Below, piece by piece: positions 14,528 to 20,464 of a stretch of 20,464 bases of DNA. The notes under the pieces are model-generated. The model was not told the origin of the DNA and did not search any database. It saw nothing but the letters and a program-made list of their open reading frames with translations. The stretch's first letter is position 1. Each line of letters begins with the position of its first letter. The stretch comes from Chloroflexi bacterium RBG_13_51_18 (GTDB lineage Bacteria; Chloroflexota; Dehalococcoidia; Dehalococcoidales; RBG-16-60-22): contig MGMR01000103.1 of the NCBI GenBank assembly GCA_001796495.1, positions 1-20,464 on the forward strand, in the 5' to 3' direction. The position numbers were made by a program, and so were the translations under genes.

Positions 14528-15409
14528 TTACCAGCCTCTTTTTGCGAGTAATTCTTCATCCGGTATTTGTTTTACATCCAGGCCGGGCATAGCGTCACCC
14601 AGCTTTTTTGAAACTTCGGCAATAATAGCCGGGTCTTTATAGTGTGTGGTTGCCTTGACTATTGCTTTTGCCATCACTTCCGGATTGCTGGACTTGAATA
14701 TACCCGATCCTACGAAAACCCCCTCCGCACCCAACTGCATCATCAGCGCCGCATCTGCAGGAGTTGCGATTCCCCCCGCGGCAAAGTTCACTACCGGCAG
14801 CTTGCCCGCTTTATGCACTTCTACCACCAATTCAAACGGCGCACCGAGTTCTTTAGCCGATTTCATCAGTTCTTCCTGCGGAGTATTCACCAGCTTCCGA
14901 ATGGTATCCATGACGGCCCGCATATGCCGCACAGCTTCTACAATATTGCCGGTGCCGGCCTCGCCCTTGGTCCTTATCATCGCCGCGCCCTCACCGATAC
15001 GCCGCAAGGCTTCTCCAAGATCACGGCAGCCGCAGACGAACGGGACTTTGAAATCATGTTTCCAGACATGATGGTTCTCATCGGCCGGAGTCAATACCTC
15101 CGATTCATCTATATAGTCCACACCCATTGCTTCCAGAACCTGCGCTTCTACAAAATGGCCGATACGGCACTTTGCCATTACCGGTATGGAGACGGCTTTC
15201 ATGATATTCTCTATTACCGTAGGGTCCGCCATTCGTGCAACGCCACCAGCCGCACGAATATCGGCCGGGACTCTTTCCAACGCCATTACCGCACAAGCTC
15301 CTGCTTCCTCTGCGATTTTAGCATGCTCCGGAGTAACCACATCCATAATTACGCCGCCCTTGAGCATCTGCGCCAGTCCTGTTTTTACTTTCCACGTCCC
15401 CTTTTCCAT
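14528..15409 (-). CDS. pdxS: Pyridoxal 5'-phosphate synthase lyase subunit
   Basis: A 293 aa TIM-barrel subunit that condenses ribose 5-phosphate, glyceraldehyde 3-phosphate and ammonia to PLP. Key residues are visible: Asp23 (IMDVV), Lys80 in PVMAKCRIGH which forms the ribose Schiff base, and Lys148 in IRTKGEAGTG, the second lysine that passes the intermediate. The phosphate-binding segment NFAAGGIATP (208-217) and GSGIFKS (234-240) are intact. It is the first gene of a long minus-strand unit and has AGGAGG (15420-15415) at 5 nt spacing, the best RBS of this unit. Confidence 0.97.
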   Translation of the reverse strand: MEKGTWKVKTGLAQMLKGGVIMDVVTPEHAKIAEEAGACAVMALERVPADIRAAGGVARMADPTVIENIMKAVSIPVMAKCRIGHFVEAQVLEAMGVDYIDESEVLTPADENHHVWKHDFKVPFVCGCRDLGEALRRIGEGAAMIRTKGEAGTGNIVEAVRHMRAVMDTIRKLVNTPQEELMKSAKELGAPFELVVEVHKAGKLPVVNFAAGGIATPADAALMMQLGAEGVFVGSGIFKSSNPEVMAKAIVKATTHYKDPAIIAEVSKKLGDAMPGLDVKQIPDEELLAKRGW

Positions 15410-15438
15410 ATCCGCCTCCTAGATTCTAGTAAATAGAT

Positions 15439-15444
15439 ATTATA
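15439..15444 (-). promoter_or_regulatory. Possible -10 element of the pdxST operon
   Basis: A perfect TATAAT is read on the minus strand, about 30 nt upstream of the pdxS ATG. No good -35 is seen at 16-18 nt (the hexamer there is close to AGCAAT), so the promoter call rests on the -10 and on position. The rest of 15421-15556 shows no gene or RNA structure I can support. Confidence 0.35.
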
Positions 15445-15556
15445 ATTCTACTACGGTTGATATTGCTTCGCAACAAAATGCCCTTCTAAAAGCATACTTT
15501 GACTGTTTACCACCAATATGTTAAAAAATAAGAGTACACGGAGATAGTTAATAACA

Positions 15557-15856
15557 ATGCAAGTAACAGATATATTATTCTTCATTGGGCTTATTTTGTT
15601 GTTAGCGGGCGCAGTTTATCTTCTCCATAGAATCGATGTTAAAGAGAAGAATAAACACAAGATTCATGCGTATAATTTACTGGATAAAGATAACCCCGAC
15701 CCGAAAGACATTAAGAATTCGATCAGGTTGTTGAGTGCCTACGGCGGGCGCTTCAGAAAAGACCAGGAGTTCATGGAACTGAAAAAACTTCTATCCGGTT
15801 TATTGTATGAAATTGAAAAGACCGAAGCAGAACAGAGTAAAAAGGTCAGGAAATAA
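15557..15856 (+). CDS. Small single-pass membrane protein of unknown function
   Basis: A 99 aa protein that I do not recognise. Residues 5-23 are a hydrophobic transmembrane helix (ILFFIGLILLLAGAVYLL), starting six residues in. A highly charged, Lys-rich cytoplasmic-type tail follows, containing two predicted helices: about 47-62, and 70-98, the latter with heptad-like leucines. A GGAG lies about 13 nt before the ATG, rather far. The 3' end overlaps the convergent rsmG by 11 nt. The composition is coding-like and no other frame explains the interval, but there is no family evidence. Confidence 0.6.
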   Translation: MQVTDILFFIGLILLLAGAVYLLHRIDVKEKNKHKIHAYNLLDKDNPDPKDIKNSIRLLSAYGGRFRKDQEFMELKKLLSGLLYEIEKTEAEQSKKVRK

Positions 15857-16562
15857 CAGGTCTTTTATCCGGAATTCCGGGGCGGCGGGGATAAGGCGAT
15901 GGAGTGGGTTGTATTTTATCGATAATAACCAGACAGCGGTTATCATTTAGTTCCACCAAGTCTATAGATTTAATCTCTCTCAAACTACCGCCCATAACCT
16001 CAATAGCTTTTTTCGACTGCTCTACTTCCCGACCGATATCACCCTTTTTCTGGGCTATACAGCAGCCGCCGATATTACAGAACGGCAGCATTATTTCTGC
16101 TAATGCCGGTAAAGCGGCCACCGCGCGTGATACAACAATATCGAACCTTTCCCGGTACCGCGTATCATGAGCGACTGTTTCCGCTCTTTCCCTAATAATT
16201 TCCACATTTTTCAGATTCAGTTTTGATATCAACTGATCCAGGAACCGGGTCTTTTTTAAAGTTGCTTCAATCAAGGCGAGGTGTATATCAGAGAATACGA
16301 TTTTTAGAGGTATTCCGGGCAGCCCTGCCCCGGTACCGATGTCAGCCATTTTCAGGTTCTTCTTAATGTTCTTAATGGCTGCGGCTACCGTTAGAGAGTC
16401 GAGGAAATGTTTTAACTGCACACCTGTATAGTCGGTGATGCTAGTGAGATTGACACGCTGGTTCCATTCAATGAGTTCACGATAGTAAAGCTCAAACTGG
16501 TCGAGTTGAAAAGAGGTGAGGAACACTCCCAGTTTTTCGGCGGCTAATTTCAACTTTTCCAC
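15846..16562 (-). CDS. rsmG: 16S rRNA (guanine-527-N7)-methyltransferase
   Basis: A 238 aa SAM-dependent methyltransferase that forms m7G527 in 16S rRNA. The family motifs are visible: WNQRVNLTSI (33-42), HFLDSL (52-57), the SAM-binding DIGTGAGLPGIPL (74-86), and SRAVAALPAL (144-153). The start is a GTG (16562) without a recognisable Shine-Dalgarno, so the exact start is less certain. The gene is divergent from rpsB and convergent with the small membrane protein gene, with which it shares 11 nt. The Pro/Arg-rich C-terminal tail (about 219-238) lies outside the conserved fold. Confidence 0.95.
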   Translation of the reverse strand: MEKLKLAAEKLGVFLTSFQLDQFELYYRELIEWNQRVNLTSITDYTGVQLKHFLDSLTVAAAIKNIKKNLKMADIGTGAGLPGIPLKIVFSDIHLALIEATLKKTRFLDQLISKLNLKNVEIIRERAETVAHDTRYRERFDIVVSRAVAALPALAEIMLPFCNIGGCCIAQKKGDIGREVEQSKKAIEVMGGSLREIKSIDLVELNDNRCLVIIDKIQPTPSPYPRRPGIPDKRPVIS

Positions 16563-16642
16563 ATTCGATATTGTACATTTTTTGTTATGAATATTCCATT
16601 CCTTTAAATTATTTTATCTATTTCATGTCTTGACATAAGCTG

Positions 16643-16671
16643 TTGCCCTCGTGCGCAAGTTATGATATAAT
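16643..16671 (+). promoter_or_regulatory. Extended -10 sigma-70 promoter of the rpsB operon
   Basis: TTGCCC (16643-16648) is followed by a 17-nt spacer and a perfect TATAAT (16666-16671) preceded by TGA, i.e. an extended TGn -10. Transcription would start near 16678, about 53 nt before the rpsB TTG, leaving room for a short leader. This fits the strong promoter expected of a ribosomal protein operon. Confidence 0.7.
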
Positions 16672-16730
16672 TTTTACAGACCTGCATCTCCTGATACTTA
16701 CGATTAATATACTTAGGGAGGTTAACTAAA

Positions 16731-17531
16731 TTGCCAGATTCTGCAACCATCAAACAGCTCCTCGAAGCAGGAGCACACTTCGGACATCAGACGGGTCGTT
16801 GGCACCCGCGGATGAAAAACTTCATCTTCACCAAGCGCAACGGCATCCACATCATCGACCTTGAGAAGACCGCCGTAATGCTGGATAAAGCCTGCGCCGT
16901 TATTCGGGATACTGTAGCCGAGGGAGAGTCCGTCCTGTTCGTCGGCACCAAGAAACAGGCGCAGGAGTCCATAGAGGAAGAAGCCAAACGCTGCGGTATG
17001 TATTACATAAATCAACGCTGGCTGGGGGGAATGCTCACCAATTTCGCGACTATCCAGGCGCGTGTCGACCAGCTGGTAAGACTGGAAGACCAGAACGCCA
17101 GGGGCGAACTGGGAAGGCTTTCAAAGAAAGAGGCCGGTAAGATTACCGAGAAGATAGCCCACCTTAACAGACAAATGGGCGGATTCAAGGAAATGACGCG
17201 CCTGCCGGGGGTCCTTTTCATCGTCGACCCTACCAAAGAAAAGATAGCCCTGGCGGAAGCCAAGCGGATGAGCATACCGGTGGTGGCGATAGTAGACACC
17301 AACTGTAACCCGGATGAAATCGACCATCCCATACCCGCAAACGACGATGCCATCCGGGCTATCAGGCTTATCTGCAGTAAAATGGCAGATGCGGTCAACG
17401 AAGGTAAAGCGGGTATGGCTACCAGCGTACCCACTGAGGTGATAGAGGGGAAGGCCGCCGCCGAAGCCGAGAACGATGCTACGGGCACATCCACTGGCGA
17501 AACGCACGTTTTTTCACCGGACGAGATTTAA
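16731..17531 (+). CDS. rpsB: 30S ribosomal protein S2
   Basis: A 266 aa S2 protein of the small ribosomal subunit. Family sequence is clear throughout: LLEAGAHFGHQTGRWHPRM (10-28), the IHIIDLEKT segment, FVGTKKQAQ, INQRWLGGMLTNF (93-105), LPGVLFIVDP, and VAIVDTNCNPD followed by IPANDDAIRAI. The start is a TTG at 16731 with GGGAGG (16716-16721) at 9 nt spacing. A C-terminal tail rich in Ala, Glu and Thr (about 240-266) is variable, as in other S2 proteins. It is the first gene of the operon. Confidence 0.97.
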   Translation: MPDSATIKQLLEAGAHFGHQTGRWHPRMKNFIFTKRNGIHIIDLEKTAVMLDKACAVIRDTVAEGESVLFVGTKKQAQESIEEEAKRCGMYYINQRWLGGMLTNFATIQARVDQLVRLEDQNARGELGRLSKKEAGKITEKIAHLNRQMGGFKEMTRLPGVLFIVDPTKEKIALAEAKRMSIPVVAIVDTNCNPDEIDHPIPANDDAIRAIRLICSKMADAVNEGKAGMATSVPTEVIEGKAAAEAENDATGTSTGETHVFSPDEI

Positions 17532-17536
17532 GGAGG
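17531..17536 (+). promoter_or_regulatory. Ribosome binding site deciding the tsf start
   Basis: AGGAGG at 17531-17536 stands 5 nt before the TTG at 17542. The in-frame ATG at 17476 lies inside rpsB and would add 22 residues unlike any EF-Ts, so the TTG is chosen. Confidence 0.85.
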
Positions 17537-17541
17537 GATTT

Positions 17542-18045
17542 TTGGATATCACTACTGAAATGATAAAAACCCTTAGAGAGCAGTCCGGCGCGGGCATCAT
17601 GGACTGCCGCGGGGCGCTATTGGGGTGCGGGGGCAACATTGATAAAGCGCTGGAAGCCCTTAAGGAAAAGGGGCTGATCAAAGCCCAGAAAAAGGCGGAA
17701 AGGACGACCAACCAAGGACTGGTCGAGGCCTATATCCATACGGCAGGCCGCATCGGGGCGCTGGTGGAGGTCAACTGCGAGACGGACTTCGTAGCCCGAA
17801 CGGATGAATTCAAAGGTCTGGCACACTGCCTGGCAATGCAGGTAGCCGCCATGGACCCGCAATATGTATCAGAGAAAGACATTCCGGAAGGCAAGGAGGT
17901 TATCTCTACGGAAGCCTGCCTGATGGAGCAACCCTACATTAAAGACCCAACCAAGTCAATCAAAGATGTCATTACCGAGACTATCGCTAAGACCGGAGAA
18001 AATATCAGGGTAAGCCGATTTATCAGATATGAACTAGGCGGGTAA
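17542..18045 (+). CDS. tsf: Elongation factor Ts, short form
   Basis: A 167 aa guanine-nucleotide exchange factor for EF-Tu. The N-terminal UBA-like domain (about 1-50, with IKTLREQSGAGIMDCRGAL) is followed by one core domain containing the TDFVAR exchange motif (81-86) in LVEVNCETDFVAR. The C-terminal segment (about 135-163) closes the core. It lacks the second core subdomain and coiled-coil insertion of the about 290 aa enzymes. Like the short Thermus form (about 196 aa), it probably works as a dimer. It starts at TTG with a strong RBS, 10 nt after rpsB. Confidence 0.95.
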   Translation: MDITTEMIKTLREQSGAGIMDCRGALLGCGGNIDKALEALKEKGLIKAQKKAERTTNQGLVEAYIHTAGRIGALVEVNCETDFVARTDEFKGLAHCLAMQVAAMDPQYVSEKDIPEGKEVISTEACLMEQPYIKDPTKSIKDVITETIAKTGENIRVSRFIRYELGG

Positions 18046-18054
18046 AGATAGAAA

Positions 18055-18780
18055 ATGCCTGAAACCAAATACAAGAGAGTATTACTCAAGTTAAGCGGCG
18101 AGGCTTTGAGCGGTAAAGGAAGCTACGGCATCGATAATACAACGATTACCAAAATAGCCGGTCAAATAAAGGAAGTAGTGGGGCTGGGAGTGGGAGTGGG
18201 GATAGTGGTCGGGGGCGGGAACATCTGGCGGGGCGCTGAAGCAGAAGCCTACGGAATGGACCGCGTAACGGCAGACTATGCCGGCATGCTGGCTACAGTT
18301 ATCAATGCTCTCTCCCTCCAGGATGTCCTTGAGAGGCTGGGAGTGGACACGAGGACGCAATCGGCGCTGGAAATCGAGAAGGTTGCCGAGCCATATATCA
18401 GGAGACGAGCCATCCGCCACCTGGAAAAAGGCAGGGTGGTTATTTTCGCGGGAGGCACCGGTAATCCCTATATGACGGCAGATACGGCCGGAGCTTTAAG
18501 GGCCATAGAAATAAGCGCGGAAGTATTACTGATGACCAAGAACGGAGTCGACGGCATATACACCGCTGACCCGCGCGAGAACTCCAAGGCAAAAAAGATA
18601 GACAAGATAACCCATCTCAAGGCTTTAAGCATGCGCCTCAAGGTAATGGACACAACGGCGCTATCATTGTGCATGGACAATAAACTACCCATCATCGTCT
18701 TTGATTCCGAAGCTAAAGACGGTATTCTCAAGGCCGTCCTGGGCAAATCTATCGGGACACTGGTGACAAGCGAGAGTTAA
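18055..18780 (+). CDS. pyrH: UMP kinase
   Basis: A 241 aa amino-acid-kinase-fold enzyme converting UMP to UDP. Motifs visible are the phosphate-binding KLSGEAL (12-18), VVGGGNIWRG (51-60), GMDRVTADYAGMLATVINAL (67-86) for UMP binding and oligomer contacts, GGTGNPYMTADTAGALRA (133-150), and KNGVDGIYTADPR (162-174). The ATG lies 9 nt after tsf; the RBS is weak, suggesting coupling. The coding strand near codons 42-50 contains a guanine-rich run, described separately. Confidence 0.97.
   Translation: MPETKYKRVLLKLSGEALSGKGSYGIDNTTITKIAGQIKEVVGLGVGVGIVVGGGNIWRGAEAEAYGMDRVTADYAGMLATVINALSLQDVLERLGVDTRTQSALEIEKVAEPYIRRRAIRHLEKGRVVIFAGGTGNPYMTADTAGALRAIEISAEVLLMTKNGVDGIYTADPRENSKAKKIDKITHLKALSMRLKVMDTTALSLCMDNKLPIIVFDSEAKDGILKAVLGKSIGTLVTSES
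18180..18201 (+). other. Potential G-quadruplex within pyrH
   Basis: Four guanine runs (GGGG, GGG, GGG, GGGG) are separated by CT, AGT and AGT, which fits the classical G3+N1-7 pattern in the coding (mRNA) strand. It encodes the conserved Gly/Val stretch before VVGGGN, so protein sequence alone may explain it. Confidence 0.45.
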
Positions 18781-18782
18781 TT

Positions 18783-19340
18783 ATGGTCAGTGAAAGTTTA
18801 AAAAGCATCGAAGAAAAAATGAAAAACTCGGTCAAATTGTTCCGCGCCGACCTGGCGACTATACGCACCGGACACGCTGCGCCGGCTCTGGTAGAGCATA
18901 TCAAGGTGGAATACGCAGGCACACCCCTGCCCTTAAATCAGCTGGCCGGAATATCGGCACCGGAGGCGGGGCTACTGGTTATCCAGCCCTGGGACAAGAA
19001 CAGTCTGAGAGACATAGAAAAAGCCATATCAAAATCGGAACTGGGGCTGAATCCGGCCAACGACGGCAACATCATCAGGATCAAGATACCGCCGCTGAGC
19101 GAAGAACGCCGGCAGGAACTGATTAAAATCGTGCACCGCAGGACCGAGGACCGCCGGATAGTGATACGCAACCTGCGGCACGAGGCTTTGAACGAACTAA
19201 AAAAGTTTGAAAAAGATAAGGAAATATCCCAGGACGAGTTTAAGCGCGCTCAAGACCAGCTGCAGAAACTCACCGATTTCCACATATTAGAAGCGGAAAA
19301 ACTGAGCCATGACAAGGAAAAGGAACTCCTGGAAGTATAA
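18783..19340 (+). CDS. frr: Ribosome recycling factor
   Basis: A 185 aa ribosome recycling factor, which splits post-termination ribosomes with EF-G. The three-helix bundle and the central domain are evident: LATIRTGHAAPALVEHIKVEYAGTPLPLNQLA (about 23-54), IQPWDKNSLRDIEKAI (62-77), LGLNPANDGNIIRIKIPPLSEERRQEL (82-108) and VAIRNLR-like VIRNLRHEAL (126-135). The length is exactly typical. The ATG is 2 nt after the pyrH stop, indicating translational coupling. Confidence 0.97.
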   Translation: MVSESLKSIEEKMKNSVKLFRADLATIRTGHAAPALVEHIKVEYAGTPLPLNQLAGISAPEAGLLVIQPWDKNSLRDIEKAISKSELGLNPANDGNIIRIKIPPLSEERRQELIKIVHRRTEDRRIVIRNLRHEALNELKKFEKDKEISQDEFKRAQDQLQKLTDFHILEAEKLSHDKEKELLEV

Positions 19341-19409
19341 CCGGAACCCTTTTCGTATATTTCCGTCAAGTCTTTATTGATAACGATTGCCCCGACCGAT
19401 AAGGAAAGA

Positions 19410-20099
19410 ATGGCCACACTTCCTCACCATATAGCTTTTATCATGGACGGCAACGGCAGATGGGCCGAACAACGCGGCTTATCACGGTCGGCCGGACACA
19501 GGGCTGGAGTGAAAAACATCCGCTCGATTATCAAGTACCTGAATTCCCATACAATCAAATACGTAACGCTTTATGCTTTTTCCACGGAAAACTGGAACCG
19601 CCCCGAAGAGGAAGTAAACGGGCTGTTCCATCTCCTCGAAGAGATAATTAAGGAAGAGTCTGAAGAACTGCATAAAAACGGGATCAGGATACGACACATC
19701 GGGAGCCTGGAAGGGCTGTCCGCCAAACTGCAGGATTCCATCGATAAGGCGATAAAACTTACCGCCGACAATACCGGGATGACGCTGGGGATAGCCCTGA
19801 ACTACGGGGGGCGGGCGGAAATTATCGATGCAGTGCGCCGGATTATAAGCAGCGGCGTGAACCCAGAAGCACTGGACGAGAAGCGATTCCGGGAATATCT
19901 ATATACCGCCGATTTTCCCGATGTCGACCTGGTTATACGAACCGGCGGCGAGTTCCGCACCAGCAACCTTTTGATATGGCAAACGGCATACAGCGAATAT
20001 TACTTTACACCGGTACTATGGCCCGACTTTAACGAAAAGGAACTGGAAAAAGCGCTGCAGGCATACAGCCAGCGCAAACGACGCTTCGGGGGGCTTTAG
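19410..20099 (+). CDS. uppS: Undecaprenyl diphosphate synthase (cis-prenyltransferase)
   Basis: A 229 aa cis-prenyltransferase making the C55 lipid carrier for cell-envelope synthesis. Motifs are PHHIAFIMDGNGRWAEQRGL (5-24) with catalytic Asp13, GHRAGVKNIRSII (30-42), YALYAFSTENWNRP-like TLYAFSTENWNRPEEEV, ALNYGGRAEI, and the C-terminal DLVIRTGGEFRTSNLLIWQTAYSEYYF followed by WPDF. The ATG at 19410 is preferred: AAGGA lies just upstream. The in-frame TTG at 19377 (11 codons earlier) has no RBS, though it cannot be excluded. The gap to cdsA is 11 nt. Confidence 0.95.
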   Translation: MATLPHHIAFIMDGNGRWAEQRGLSRSAGHRAGVKNIRSIIKYLNSHTIKYVTLYAFSTENWNRPEEEVNGLFHLLEEIIKEESEELHKNGIRIRHIGSLEGLSAKLQDSIDKAIKLTADNTGMTLGIALNYGGRAEIIDAVRRIISSGVNPEALDEKRFREYLYTADFPDVDLVIRTGGEFRTSNLLIWQTAYSEYYFTPVLWPDFNEKELEKALQAYSQRKRRFGGL

Positions 20100-20110
20100 G
20101 CGGAAAAATC

Positions 20111-20464
20111 ATGCTCAAGAAAAGAATGATAACCGCGCTCTGGGCGATTCCCCTGCTTATAGCCGCCGTGTGGTTCGATGGGCCGATAGTATGGTTTACA
20201 GTGCTGGCAGCGGTCTTCGGGGCCCTGGGGGTTATCGAGTTTTACAGGATAACCGGCGTATCCAGGAATATCCCCCTGGCTGTTTTCGGGCTGGTATTCA
20301 CGCTATTATTCATCATCTATCCACATATAGACTGCACGCTTAGCATGCCGCTGGCATCGCTGGTGATGACGGGAGCGGTGGCGCTTTCACTGATATTACT
20401 GGTATTCCTGCCGAAGAAGGATGGCCTTTTTCTACAATGGGCGGGCATGATGGCCGGGATTCTC
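20111..20464 (+). CDS. cdsA: Phosphatidate cytidylyltransferase, N-terminal part (runs off right edge)
   Basis: An open frame of 118 codons without a stop, from ATG 20111 to the window end. It begins MLKKRMITALWAIPLLIAAV, with the typical CdsA start (a short basic stretch then a transmembrane helix with the RxxTA sequence). Four hydrophobic helices follow, at about 8-22, 24-43 (ending IEFYRITG), 53-69 and 82-101, with a further hydrophobic stretch beginning near 106. The family signature near the C-terminus is outside the window. Position immediately after uppS fits the common frr-uppS-cdsA order. CdsA makes CDP-diacylglycerol for phospholipid synthesis. Confidence 0.88.
   Translation, partial: MLKKRMITALWAIPLLIAAVWFDGPIVWFTVLAAVFGALGVIEFYRITGVSRNIPLAVFGLVFTLLFIIYPHIDCTLSMPLASLVMTGAVALSLILLVFLPKKDGLFLQWAGMMAGIL

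Noticed and set aside
14527..14559. Longer PdxT with 11 extra N-terminal residues
   Set aside because: It would overlap pdxS by 32 nt and adds residues absent from the family; the ATG at 14526 gives the canonical start with a nearby RBS.
15865..15894. Palindrome CCGGAATTCCGG and TTATCC/GGATAA arms near the rsmG 3' end
   Set aside because: It lies inside rsmG coding sequence and has no T-tract after it, so a terminator is not supported.
16630..16635. Perfect TTGACA upstream of rpsB
   Set aside because: The TATAAT lies 30 nt further, too far for a pair; the TTGCCC at 16643 with 17-nt spacing and extended -10 fits better.
17617..17637. Guanine-rich stretch in tsf as a G-quadruplex
   Set aside because: Only three guanine runs of adequate length are present within loop limits.

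Overview
The window most likely comes from an anaerobic bacterium of the Chloroflexota (Dehalococcoidia-like). That placement is inferred from gene content and layout, not proven: a very short EF-Ts, a SpoIIIAA/Ycf45-type R3H ATPase beside tmk, a translin-family protein, anaerobic-style acyl-CoA enzymes, and a cytoplasmic molybdenum enzyme. No rRNA, tRNA, CRISPR array, insertion sequence or phage gene was seen. The sequence is gene-dense, with short gaps and several stop/start overlaps.

Region 1 (1-5083, minus strand) is a beta-oxidation-like operon. In transcription order it holds a thiolase, a DUF35 Zn-ribbon/OB-fold partner, a fused 3-hydroxyacyl-CoA dehydrogenase/enoyl-CoA hydratase in the archaeal-type domain order, and two adjacent acyl-CoA dehydrogenases. 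The last of these is cut by the left edge. Together they could oxidise, hydrate, oxidise again and thiolytically cleave an acyl-CoA. No CoA ligase or ETF is visible.

Region 2 (5084-7946) diverges from it. A promoter drives a soluble DMSO-reductase-family molybdoenzyme with an atypical N-terminal Fe-S motif and a minimal two-cluster ferredoxin-like subunit. It ends at a strong hairpin terminator.

Region 3 (7960-15409, minus strand) is a run of housekeeping and cofactor genes in transcription order: pdxS, pdxT, R3H/AAA ATPase, tmk, rnhB, yraN, a ThiD2-ThiE fusion, a translin-family protein, and an SDR whose active site has lost the catalytic lysine. Pyridoxal-phosphate and thiamine synthesis, DNA precursor supply and RNA processing are mixed in one probable transcription unit.

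Region 4 (15421-16730) holds a small single-pass membrane protein on the plus strand, convergent with rsmG, and the promoter of the next operon. Region 5 (16731-20464, plus strand) is the classical rpsB-tsf-pyrH-frr-uppS-cdsA operon, with cdsA cut by the right edge.

The most interesting material is the divergent acyl-CoA operon and molybdoenzyme pair, followed by the bacterial translin homologue and the SDR with YxxxN in place of YxxxK.
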